This document shows positions 50,788 through 58,244 of a stretch of DNA of 64,000 bases, in pieces (position 1 is the first letter of the stretch; each line of letters starts with the position of its first letter). The translations under genes and the position numbers were made by a program. The stretch lies in the NCBI RefSeq assembly GCF_000455325.1, contig NZ_HG322951.1:1100717-1164716 (forward strand), in the 5' to 3' direction. Under the pieces are notes generated by a model. That model was not told the origin of the DNA, did not search any database, and was given only the letters and a program-made list of their open reading frames with translations. The stretch is from Mycolicibacterium septicum DSM 44393 (GTDB taxonomy: Bacteria > Actinomycetota > Actinomycetes > Mycobacteriales > Mycobacteriaceae).

Positions 50788-51570
50788 GTGAACATCGAAC
50801 TGACCGGAAAGACCGCCCTCGTCACGGGTTCGACACAGGGCATCGGGCTGGCCATCGCCGAGCAGCTGGCGCGCAGCGGCGCCCGTGTCGCCGTCAACGG
50901 TCGCACGCCGGCCCGCGTCGATGAAGCCGTATCCAAACTGGGCGAGTTCGATGTCCTGGGCGTCGCCGCCGACGTATCCACCGAGGAGGGAACGGCCGAG
51001 CTGCTGCGTCAGCTGCCCGATGTCGACATCCTGGTGAACAACCTGGGGATCTTCGGGGCGGTGCCGCCGTTGGAGATCACCGACGAGCAGTGGCGCACCT
51101 ACTTCGACGTGAATGTCCTTGCCTCGGTGCGACTTATCCGCAGTTACCTGCCCGGGATGACCGAGCGGGGCTGGGGCCGGGCGATCCAGATCGCCAGTGA
51201 CTCCGCCATTGTCACGCCGGCGGAGATGATCCACTACGGCGTCTCCAAGACGGCGTTGCTCGCCGTATCGCGCGGTTTCGCCAAGGAAGCCGCGGGTAGC
51301 GGGGTGACCGTGAACTCGGTGATCGCCGGGCCGACCCACACGGCGGGCGTCGAGGACTTCGTCTACCAACTCGTCGACAAATCGCTGCCGTGGGACGAGG
51401 CGCAGCGCGAATTCATGATCAAGCACCGGCCGCAGTCGTTGATCCAGCGACTGATCGAGCCCGAAGAGATCGCAAACATGGTGACGTACTTGGCCTCTCC
51501 GCTGGCCTCGGCCACCACGGGCGGCGCGCTGCGGGTCGACGGCGGTTACGTCGACTCGATCCTGCCCTAG
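50788..51570 (+). CDS. Short-chain dehydrogenase/reductase
   Basis: A 260-residue SDR: TGSTQGIG cofactor motif, NNLG in place of NNAG, catalytic IASDSA serine and YGVSK, with VNGRTPARV suggesting NADP. C-terminus RVDGGYVDSILP is typical. GTG 50788, 29 bp after fadD2. Together with fadD2 it may modify an acyl-CoA. Not part of the M. tuberculosis fadD2 neighbourhood I recall. Confidence 0.9.
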   Translation: MNIELTGKTALVTGSTQGIGLAIAEQLARSGARVAVNGRTPARVDEAVSKLGEFDVLGVAADVSTEEGTAELLRQLPDVDILVNNLGIFGAVPPLEITDEQWRTYFDVNVLASVRLIRSYLPGMTERGWGRAIQIASDSAIVTPAEMIHYGVSKTALLAVSRGFAKEAAGSGVTVNSVIAGPTHTAGVEDFVYQLVDKSLPWDEAQREFMIKHRPQSLIQRLIEPEEIANMVTYLASPLASATTGGALRVDGGYVDSILP

Positions 51571-51614
51571 CCCTCAGTCGGGCAAAACTCCCGGCGGGGC
51601 AGCGTGATCGACCG

Positions 51615-51620
51615 TATTCT
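51615..51620 (+). promoter_or_regulatory. Putative leaderless -10 hexamer for the second SDR
   Basis: TATTCT, 6 nt, then ATG 51627. Confidence 0.5.
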
Positions 51621-51626
51621 GCGGCC

Positions 51627-52493
51627 ATGGGGTCGAGTGCGTCAGGCAAGGTCGCCGTCATCACCGGTGGCGCATCAGGTATCGGTGCAGCGCTGGCAGC
51701 CAGGCTGGCCGGCGAAGGCGCAGAGGTCTGGATAGCCGACCGGCAGATCGACGCCGCACAGGACCTCGCAGGCCGTCTCGACGCGGGCGGTGGAACAGCA
51801 CACGCGATCGAGCTCGACGTGCGCGATCCCGCCGCGTTCGAACGCGTGGCGGCCACGGTGGTGGAGCAGTCGGGCCGCATCGACTATCTGTTCAACAATG
51901 CGGGCATCGGGGTCGGGGGCGAAGTCGACTCCTACACGCTCGACGACTGGAACGACGTCTTCGATGTGAACCTGCGCGGTGTGGTGCACGGCATCCAGGC
52001 GGTCTACCCGATCATGGTCCGGCAGCACAGCGGTCACATCGTGAACACGGCGTCGATGGCAGGTCTCATGACCGGCGCGGGGCAGGCGAGCTACTCCGCC
52101 ACCAAGCATGCCGTCGTGGCGATCTCGCGGACACTGCGAGTCGAGGCCGATCGCCACAACGTGCGGGTTTCGGCGCTCTGCCCGGGCGTGATCCGCACCC
52201 CGATCCTCACCGGCGGCAAGTTCGGGCGGCTCAAGGCCCCTGGCGTCACAGACGAAGAGTTCATCAAGAAGGTCTGGGAGCCGTTGCGGCCCATGGATCC
52301 TCATGTGTTTGCCGAACGGGTGGTCCGTGCCGTGATGCGCAATGACGCGATCATCATCGTGCCGGCGTGGTGGAAGGCGTTCTGGTACCTGGAGCGGCTG
52401 TCACCACGGTTGTCCTTGCGGCTGGCGAAAACAGCTCTGGACCGGAATCGCGCTGTCGAAGCCGCACTCCCCAAGGGCGCGCTAGGAGAGTAG
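51627..52493 (+). CDS. Short-chain dehydrogenase/reductase
   Basis: A 288-residue SDR: TGGASGIG, NNAGIGVGGE, catalytic NTASMAG serine and YSATK. D in WIADRQIDAA suggests NAD. It has a longer C-terminal tail (PAWWKAFWYLERLSPRLSLRLA) that is amphipathic and may touch the membrane, as in several mycobacterial SDRs. Start ATG 51627 behind a leaderless-type -10. The 3' end overlaps the convergent membrane-protein gene by 12 bp. Confidence 0.9.
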   Translation: MGSSASGKVAVITGGASGIGAALAARLAGEGAEVWIADRQIDAAQDLAGRLDAGGGTAHAIELDVRDPAAFERVAATVVEQSGRIDYLFNNAGIGVGGEVDSYTLDDWNDVFDVNLRGVVHGIQAVYPIMVRQHSGHIVNTASMAGLMTGAGQASYSATKHAVVAISRTLRVEADRHNVRVSALCPGVIRTPILTGGKFGRLKAPGVTDEEFIKKVWEPLRPMDPHVFAERVVRAVMRNDAIIIVPAWWKAFWYLERLSPRLSLRLAKTALDRNRAVEAALPKGALGE

Positions 52494-52793
52494 CGCTGAG
52501 CCGGGCACAGCCAGGCACATCAACGAGAACGCCAGCAGGAACCACCCTGCGCCCTGCCAGATGGGCCAGGTGCCCTCGGCCCGCCACACCTGGTAGGTCC
52601 GGACGAATGCCCCGACCCCGCCGACGAACACGATCGTCGGAACCAGCGACGCCGACAGCACGGAATGATCAAAGGCATAGAACGTCAGGGCAACGCCGGC
52701 GACGGCGAGCACGGCCAGCACGTAACCCACCGCGGATCGGAACATCTGCGGGTCATGCCAATTCTTTTCGACGTCGTCCTCGTCGCTGCCCAT
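52482..52793 (-). CDS. Small three-helix membrane protein
   Basis: 103 residues: acidic N-terminus (GSDEDDVEKNWHDP), then three hydrophobic helices (about 19-40, 47-65, 80-100). It looks like a mycobacterial conserved membrane protein of unknown function. ATG 52793. Forms a loose pair with the secreted-protein gene upstream. Confidence 0.7.
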   Translation of the reverse strand: MGSDEDDVEKNWHDPQMFRSAVGYVLAVLAVAGVALTFYAFDHSVLSASLVPTIVFVGGVGAFVRTYQVWRAEGTWPIWQGAGWFLLAFSLMCLAVPGSALLS

Positions 52794-52810
52794 GACACCC
52801 GCTCACATCG

Positions 52811-53098
52811 TCACGGCGGCCCGTTGATGTACCAGGCCAGACATCCAGGTTTGCCGCGGCACGCGATGATGGCGCCGGCATCTGGAGCGGACCCGCGTAT
52901 CCGGGGCGGCCTGGGCTGCAGATTGCAGTTCACCACGTAGGGATTCCACGGGATGACGCCGTTCACGCACGGGTCGGCTTGGATCTGGGCGGGCGCCGGG
53001 GAGACCTGCCCCCACACGGCGGTCGGCGCGATGACGACAGACAGCGCAGCCGCGCCCAGCAGCACCGGGCGCAGAATGCGTACTCGTGACGTGCTCAT
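52811..53098 (-). CDS. Small secreted cysteine-containing protein
   Basis: 95 residues with a signal peptide (RILRPVLLGAAALSVVIAPTAVWG). The mature part has four cysteines (DPCVNG, VVNCNL, IIACRG, PGCLAWYING). It resembles other small exported mycobacterial proteins in style but I do not recognise the family. ATG 53098. Confidence 0.68.
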   Translation of the reverse strand: MSTSRVRILRPVLLGAAALSVVIAPTAVWGQVSPAPAQIQADPCVNGVIPWNPYVVNCNLQPRPPRIRGSAPDAGAIIACRGKPGCLAWYINGPP

Positions 53099-53208
53099 CG
53101 TTGAGTGTCAACCGTTTCTGCTAGCCGCCTATTTCGACGGTAGCACCAGCGGTGGCGAACGGGCAGGTCGCTTTGGCCCCGGTTTCCGGGGCCTGCCGGC
53201 GAAACTGC

Positions 53209-54333
53209 CTAGGACCAAGCGGCCCAGTCGGCCTTCCGGATCATGCAGTGCACTCCCTTGACCGCGTCCACCACCTGGCTCACCTCGAAATCGCCGGCCG
53301 CCGAGAGGTACGCGAAGGCGACATCGCGCGGCACGTTCAGTCGAGTGTTGAGAAACGTGACGGCATTTCGGACCGCGATGCGCATGGCCTCGTCGAGGTC
53401 GGCGTCCATGCCGGTCGGGATCCAGTGCGTCGCGGTTTCCACTACCGGGTTTGCGACGGCGCCGATCGCTGCCCGCGCGTCCTCGGACTTCAGAACGGAC
53501 AGTCGCATGGTGGCCCGGAGCGGTGCCTCGAGCGCCGTCAGCGCGACCTCGCCGTTTCCTTGGGCGAAATGCGGGTCGCCCGTGAAAAAGCCGGCCCCGT
53601 CGACCTGCACGGGCAGATACAGGGTCGAACCCGCCACGACATGCTTGATGTCGATGTTGCCGCCGTGGTCCCCGGGAGGTACCGATGGCACCGGATCCTC
53701 GGTTGCCCGGGCGACACCCATGATCCCGAGGAACGGGTTGATCGGGAATCGCACGGTGCGTCCGGTGTCGCGGCCCGCCGACAGCATGCCGTAGGACATC
53801 CCCTGGTGCTTCTCGACCCAGCTGAAATGACTGATCGTGCCCATCGAGACGATCTGGTCGACCGCACGTACCGGCTCGGAGTCGGGAAACTCGGGGAACT
53901 CGCCGGCGAGGGCACCGTAACCGTGCCGGCTGCTGATGAAGCCGTAGGGAACACGCATCGCGAGGTCGAGAATCTCGACCTTGAGTACGTCGCCGGGGCG
54001 CGCCTCGCCGACCTGGATCGGCCCCGTGACGATGTGCGGCCCACAGGTGTCGTCATGGGCGAGGGGACTCGCCGCGATGTCGATGACGTCCTTGAGGACG
54101 TTCTGGACGCCGAACTGCGCGAAGTACGAAACAGGGTCTCGCCCTTGGTCTTCGAGGATCCCCTCATGGCTCACGGTGTCGATCGTCACCGTCTCGCCGG
54201 ACGCCATCGAGAGCACGGGCTTTGTCCTCGCGTTGGGAAGCCATCCCCAGAGCACGTCGTCGGGGTGTGATTGCAGGTAGTGCTCGCCACCGATGTGGCC
54301 TTCACCTGGATGAAGAGTCGGAAAGATCATCAT
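53209..54333 (-). CDS. Acetamidase/formamidase family amidohydrolase
   Basis: A 374-residue FmdA/AmdA-family hydrolase that splits formamide, acetamide or related amides to ammonia and acid. Motifs: GPIQVGEARPGDVLKVEILDL, HFSWVEK, PINPFLGIMGVA, PPGDHGGNIDIKHVVAGSTLYLPVQVDGAGFFTGDPHFAQGNGEVALTALEA (zinc-site region). Start ATG 54333 overlaps the ridA-like stop (ATGA); the next codon, ATG 54330, is better spaced from GGAGG. Last gene of an import-hydrolysis operon. Confidence 0.9.
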   Translation of the reverse strand: MMIFPTLHPGEGHIGGEHYLQSHPDDVLWGWLPNARTKPVLSMASGETVTIDTVSHEGILEDQGRDPVSYFAQFGVQNVLKDVIDIAASPLAHDDTCGPHIVTGPIQVGEARPGDVLKVEILDLAMRVPYGFISSRHGYGALAGEFPEFPDSEPVRAVDQIVSMGTISHFSWVEKHQGMSYGMLSAGRDTGRTVRFPINPFLGIMGVARATEDPVPSVPPGDHGGNIDIKHVVAGSTLYLPVQVDGAGFFTGDPHFAQGNGEVALTALEAPLRATMRLSVLKSEDARAAIGAVANPVVETATHWIPTGMDADLDEAMRIAVRNAVTFLNTRLNVPRDVAFAYLSAAGDFEVSQVVDAVKGVHCMIRKADWAAWS

Positions 54334-54764
54334 GCCTCCATGGGTGCCGGGGTGGGGTTGGACTGCGGCCGGGAAAGCCCGACGATGAGATCGATCTCGA
54401 CGGCCGCTCCCACCGCAAGGCCGGTGACCCCGACACAGGTACGGCTGGGCAGCGGGCCGGTGAACCACTTGACGTATTCGGCGTTGAACACGTCGAAGTC
54501 GTCGAAGTCGGTGAGGTAGACGCGCACCATCAGGGCGTCGTCGAGCGTGGCGTCGAACTGGGCGAGTACCGCCGAGAGATTCGCCATGACTTGATTCGCC
54601 TGCTCGGCCACGTCGCCGGCGATGAGTCTGCCGGTGCCGGGATCGGTGGGCATCTGGCCGGTCACGTACAGGGTGTCTCCCCACCGTGTCGCGTGGGAGA
54701 ACGGACCGACCTGCGGCGGAATGCCTTCGACGGCAGTGAAACTGAAGGACTGTTTGGCGCTCAT
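54330..54764 (-). CDS. RidA/YjgF-family protein
   Basis: A 144-residue RidA-fold protein; RidA enzymes hydrolyse reactive enamines/imines formed by PLP enzymes. Motifs: YVTGQMPTDPGTGRLIAGDVAEQANQVMANL, VYLTDFDDFDVFNAEYVKWF and the ligand arginine in PSRTCVGV. Overlaps its neighbours on both sides by 4 bp (ATGA). In this operon it may be a catabolic deaminase-like member rather than housekeeping RidA. Confidence 0.9.
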   Translation of the reverse strand: MSAKQSFSFTAVEGIPPQVGPFSHATRWGDTLYVTGQMPTDPGTGRLIAGDVAEQANQVMANLSAVLAQFDATLDDALMVRVYLTDFDDFDVFNAEYVKWFTGPLPSRTCVGVTGLAVGAAVEIDLIVGLSRPQSNPTPAPMEA

Positions 54765-56293
54765 GCGTCCGCCAGCTGCATCGCGTTGACGAATCGGGCG
54801 GTCACCGGGTTCTGCGGCCGGGTGATCACCTGCTCGGCGGTGCCCTCTTCTACGACGACTCCGCCCGCCATGAAGACGACCCGGTCGGCGACCTCAAGGG
54901 CGAACCGCAACTGGTGCGTCGCGATGATCATCGTGAGGCCGTGGTGGTGGGCCAGACTGCGGATGACGCCGAGGACCTCCGCGACGAGTTCGGGGTCGAG
55001 CGCACTTGTCGGTTCATCGAGCAGCAGGACCCTGGGACGAGCGGCCAGGGCGCGTGCGATCCCCACCCGCTGTTGCTGCCCGCCGGACAGCCGGTGCGGG
55101 AGAACATCGGCTTTGTCTGCCAGGCCCACCTGCGACAGCAGCAGGTCGGCACGTTCGGCAGCCTCCTCCGGGGGCAGGCGCTGGATCCAGCGCAGCGGCG
55201 CCGCGATGTTCTCCTTCGCCGTCATGTGTTTGAACAGGTTGAAGTGCTGGAAGACCATGCCGATACCGGCGGTGATCCGGGCGCGCGCGATCTGTGCTTC
55301 GGGAAGCGGTGCACCGGACTCGCTGTAGCCGAGGGTCTGCCCGGCGACGCGAACCGTTCCGGTGTCGACCGACTCGAGGTGGTTGATCGTGCGCAGCAGG
55401 GTGCTCTTCCCGGATCCGCTCGGCCCCAGCAGCGCTACGACTTCGCCCTGCCGCACCGACATGCTGATGCCGTTGAGCACGCGGTTCTCGCCGTACGCCT
55501 TGTGCAGGTCGTGGACTTCGAGGATGGTCTCGCCGATGTCCTGCCGCTCGGCAGCAGCCGCGGGTGCGACCGCGGGGTTCGCCGGCGGAGCCGGTGTGCT
55601 CGTCCGGCGCCGGAATCCCAGTCGGGACAGCAGGGACTTGTGATCGCGGTCGAGGTTGAGTGCGTCCTCGAGGACCAGCTGGACGACGCTGAGGACGGCG
55701 GTGAGGACGAGGTACATGACGGCCGTCGCGAAGTAGATGGAGAAGTAGTCGAAGGTGGCCGAGGCGAGCTGTTGGGTGCGCAGGGTGAGCTCGGGTACAG
55801 CGATGACCGACGCCAGCGCACTGTTTTTCATGGTGGAGATGAACTCGTTGCCCAGAGCGGGGATCATCGATCGGAATGCCTGAGGGGCGATCACGCGTCG
55901 CATGAGCTTGCGGGGTGCCAGGCCGAGAGCTCGACCGGCGAGCGTCTGTCCCGGGTCGACGCCCTTGATTCCCGAGCGCAGGATCTCGGAGATGAAGACC
56001 GCTTCGTTCATCGCGAGGGCGACCGAGCCGGCGACCAAGGGCGGCAGGGTGATTCCGATGTGGGGTAACGCGGTGAAGACGAACACCAGCTGCAGGATCA
56101 GCGGCGTGCCACGGTAGATGATGACGTAGGTACGGCCGATCGCGGTGAGCGTGCGAGATCTCGTAAGTTGCAGTGTGGCAAGGAGAGCGCCGAGCACGAT
56201 ACCGCCGCCAAAGCCGTACAGCGTGAGCTGGAGGGTGAACAACATGCCGTCGAGCAGCCACGGCAGCGTCAGGTAGTGCAGGAATTTGTCCAT
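54761..56293 (-). CDS. Fused polar amino-acid ABC permease-ATPase
   Basis: 510 residues combining two usually separate subunits. Residues 1-225 are a HisMQ-type permease with about five helices and an EAA-like loop (SGIKGVDPGQTLAGRALGLAPRKLMRRVIAPQAF). A proline/alanine linker (about 230-250) joins an ATPase: Walker A GPSGSGKST, Q-loop VFQHFNLFKHMT, signature LSGGQQQR, Walker B VLLLDEPTSALDPE and switch histidine in IIATHQLRFA. As a homodimer it would form a whole transporter core. Frame is continuous and both halves are intact, so it is a true fusion. Works with the binding lipoprotein 56 bp upstream. Confidence 0.93.
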   Translation of the reverse strand: MDKFLHYLTLPWLLDGMLFTLQLTLYGFGGGIVLGALLATLQLTRSRTLTAIGRTYVIIYRGTPLILQLVFVFTALPHIGITLPPLVAGSVALAMNEAVFISEILRSGIKGVDPGQTLAGRALGLAPRKLMRRVIAPQAFRSMIPALGNEFISTMKNSALASVIAVPELTLRTQQLASATFDYFSIYFATAVMYLVLTAVLSVVQLVLEDALNLDRDHKSLLSRLGFRRRTSTPAPPANPAVAPAAAAERQDIGETILEVHDLHKAYGENRVLNGISMSVRQGEVVALLGPSGSGKSTLLRTINHLESVDTGTVRVAGQTLGYSESGAPLPEAQIARARITAGIGMVFQHFNLFKHMTAKENIAAPLRWIQRLPPEEAAERADLLLSQVGLADKADVLPHRLSGGQQQRVGIARALAARPRVLLLDEPTSALDPELVAEVLGVIRSLAHHHGLTMIIATHQLRFALEVADRVVFMAGGVVVEEGTAEQVITRPQNPVTARFVNAMQLADA

Positions 56294-56349
56294 GAGTTCA
56301 CCTCACTTCTGGCATATGCGTTGGGTCGCTGTGATGTTGAGCGGCGACA

Positions 56350-57261
56350 TCAGCCGACGCTGAGGATCGTCGGTTCGGCGACCGCGTTCTCCGTCAGCTT
56401 CCATTTGGCGGCGAGCTTGTCCTGCAGCCCACTCGACTGCACCTCGGTGAGGGCGGCCTGGATGGCGTCGCGGAACTCGTGCTTGCCTTGTGGCACCCCG
56501 ATACCGATCGTGTAGTCGAGCATGACGGTCTCGGCGGAGTCGAGCTTGTCCGGATGGGCCGCGACGAATCCGTTGACCGTGTTGACGTCGTTCATGTACG
56601 CGTCCGCGCGGCCGGCGAGGACCGCTTGCGTGCAGTCGGCGCTCGAGTCGAACAGGCTGACGGTCGGCGCCTTGAGCCCGGCCGCCGCGCAGTCGGGCCC
56701 GACAGCCTCGACGAGCGGCACTTCGACGTATCCCTTGTTGAGCCCGACTGTGAGCCCGCACAGCGAGGTGTCGATCCCGGTGATCTTCTTCGGGTTGCCC
56801 TTTGCCACCAGGATGCCGTCGAATACCTTTGAATAGCTGATGAAGTCGACTCCGCCGGCGGCGCGCTCCTTCGTCGCGTAGAGGTTGGAGAGGATCCAGT
56901 CGGCCTGCCCACTGGCGACCGTCGGGATGAGTTCGGAGAACCCGACGGGGATGTAGTGGTTGTCGAAGCCCAGGCAGGCACCGAGCGCATTTCCGAGATC
57001 GATGTCGAAACCGTGGTATTCGCTGGGGTTTTCCGGATTCACCGTCTCGTACCCGGGCGTGTAGGGGTTGATCGCATTCGTGAGGGTCTTGCCGTTGAGG
57101 TCCGGATTCTTGGCGCGCAGGTCGGTGCATGCCGCAGATGAGGCCAGATCGCTGTATTCACCGGTTTTTTCGGTGGTCGCCGCTTCGGTCGAGGAGGAAC
57201 AACCGGCGAGTGCGACACCGACGGCCACGGCGAGAAGTGCGGTGCAACGCGAGCGATTCAT
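56350..57261 (-). CDS. Family 3 solute-binding lipoprotein
   Basis: 303 residues: signal peptide with lipobox LAGC (cysteine 21), then a bilobed polar amino-acid binding domain (GFDIDLGNALGACLGFDNHYIPVGFSELIPTVASGQADWI; later DYTIGIGVPQGKHEFRDAIQAALTEVQSSG). ATG 57261 has AGGA seven bases before it. First gene of the operon with the fused transporter, RidA and amidase. Ligand unknown; the amidase suggests an amide or amino-acid derivative. Confidence 0.92.
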   Translation of the reverse strand: MNRSRCTALLAVAVGVALAGCSSSTEAATTEKTGEYSDLASSAACTDLRAKNPDLNGKTLTNAINPYTPGYETVNPENPSEYHGFDIDLGNALGACLGFDNHYIPVGFSELIPTVASGQADWILSNLYATKERAAGGVDFISYSKVFDGILVAKGNPKKITGIDTSLCGLTVGLNKGYVEVPLVEAVGPDCAAAGLKAPTVSLFDSSADCTQAVLAGRADAYMNDVNTVNGFVAAHPDKLDSAETVMLDYTIGIGVPQGKHEFRDAIQAALTEVQSSGLQDKLAAKWKLTENAVAEPTILSVG

Positions 57262-57303
57262 GGCAGGTCCTATTCACTGACGCGGAAGGGGAGCGGGCGA
57301 TCA

Positions 57304-57322
57304 TGGCCGGATGGTCCGGCCA
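57304..57322. promoter_or_regulatory. Palindrome between the binding-protein and GntR genes
   Basis: TGGCCGGA-TGG-TCCGGCCA, perfect 8-bp arms, 43 bp before the binding-protein start. Likely operator of the divergent FCD-GntR regulator. Confidence 0.6.
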
Positions 57323-57491
57323 ACTGACATTGAAATTAGGTGGCCGCCAACGGAGCAGCACGCCGGGAACGCTTGTCGTAACACGGGTAACAAAGAGTTA
57401 TCGCGACGGAAACGGCCGGCGTCGGTTTTTGGACTGCTTGGCCCGACCATCGGACCTATGTTGGGATCTGAACAGGGAGGCAGGAACCGAG

Positions 57492-58202
57492 TTGAACGCA
57501 CCTGCAGGCGGGGCGATCCCGCCGTTGATCCAGCGGCCGCAAAGTGTATCGGTCGCGCTGGCAGCGCATTTCGAGCGTCTCATCGCGACGGGCGAGATCT
57601 CGCCCGGGACGCGGCTCCCGTCGGAACGTGAGCTCGCGGCGTCGATGTCAGTATCGCGGTCCTCGCTTCGCGAGGCGATGCACGAACTCGAATCGAAGCG
57701 TCTCGTCTCGCGCGTCCGGGGCCGCGGAACCATCGTGCTGGCGCCGACGGCGAGCGTCGACGAGCTGCTGGCGATAGCCGGCGGCGGCACAGAGCAAGAG
57801 CATGCCGCCGAATTGCGTTCTGTCATCGAGCCCTCGATCGCAGAACTCGCGGCGCACCGGGCTACGTCGGCGAACCTGCTGCAGCTTCGTGACGTCCTCG
57901 ACAAGTCGCACGAGAACCTGCTGCAGGCCGAGTCACTTCGCCTCGACGTCGAGTTCCACCTGCTGCTCGCGCAGGCCGCGCAGAACCCGCTCCTGACCGC
58001 ACTGCAGACCCTGGCCAGCGAGTGGACCGGTGAGGTGCGTAAGCACTCGCATTCCACGAGGCACGGGCGCTGCGCGTCGGTACGTGGTCACCAGGAGATC
58101 TTCGACGCGGTTCGGACTCACGACGGTCTGGCCGCGCGTCGGGCCATGGAGGACCACCTGCGCGACGTACGCGAACTCGTCGCCAAGGCAACGCGCTCCT
58201 GA
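57492..58202 (+). CDS. GntR-family regulator, FCD (FadR) type
   Basis: A 236-residue regulator: winged helix-turn-helix (HFERLIATGEISPGTRLPSERELAASMSVSRSSLREAMHELESKRLVSRVRGRGT) followed by an all-helical FCD ligand domain (ELRSVIEPSIAELAAHRAT, DVEFHLLLAQAAQNPLLTAL, GHQEIFDAVRTHDGLAARRAMEDHL) in which D/H residues would bind a metal. Start TTG 57492 gives the normal family length and has AGGA six bases upstream; longer frames have no family match. Divergent from, and probably controlling, the import-amidase operon. Confidence 0.9.
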   Translation: MNAPAGGAIPPLIQRPQSVSVALAAHFERLIATGEISPGTRLPSERELAASMSVSRSSLREAMHELESKRLVSRVRGRGTIVLAPTASVDELLAIAGGGTEQEHAAELRSVIEPSIAELAAHRATSANLLQLRDVLDKSHENLLQAESLRLDVEFHLLLAQAAQNPLLTALQTLASEWTGEVRKHSHSTRHGRCASVRGHQEIFDAVRTHDGLAARRAMEDHLRDVRELVAKATRS

Positions 58203-58206
58203 GCCG

Positions 58207-58239
58207 CCGCGCGCTCGCGCAAGAGAGAGTCTCGCGCGG
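58207..58239. terminator. Possible weak terminator between gntR and fadE6
   Basis: CCGCGCG and CGCGCGG can pair across about 19 nt between two convergent genes. Confidence 0.3.
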
Positions 58240-58244
58240 GAAGA

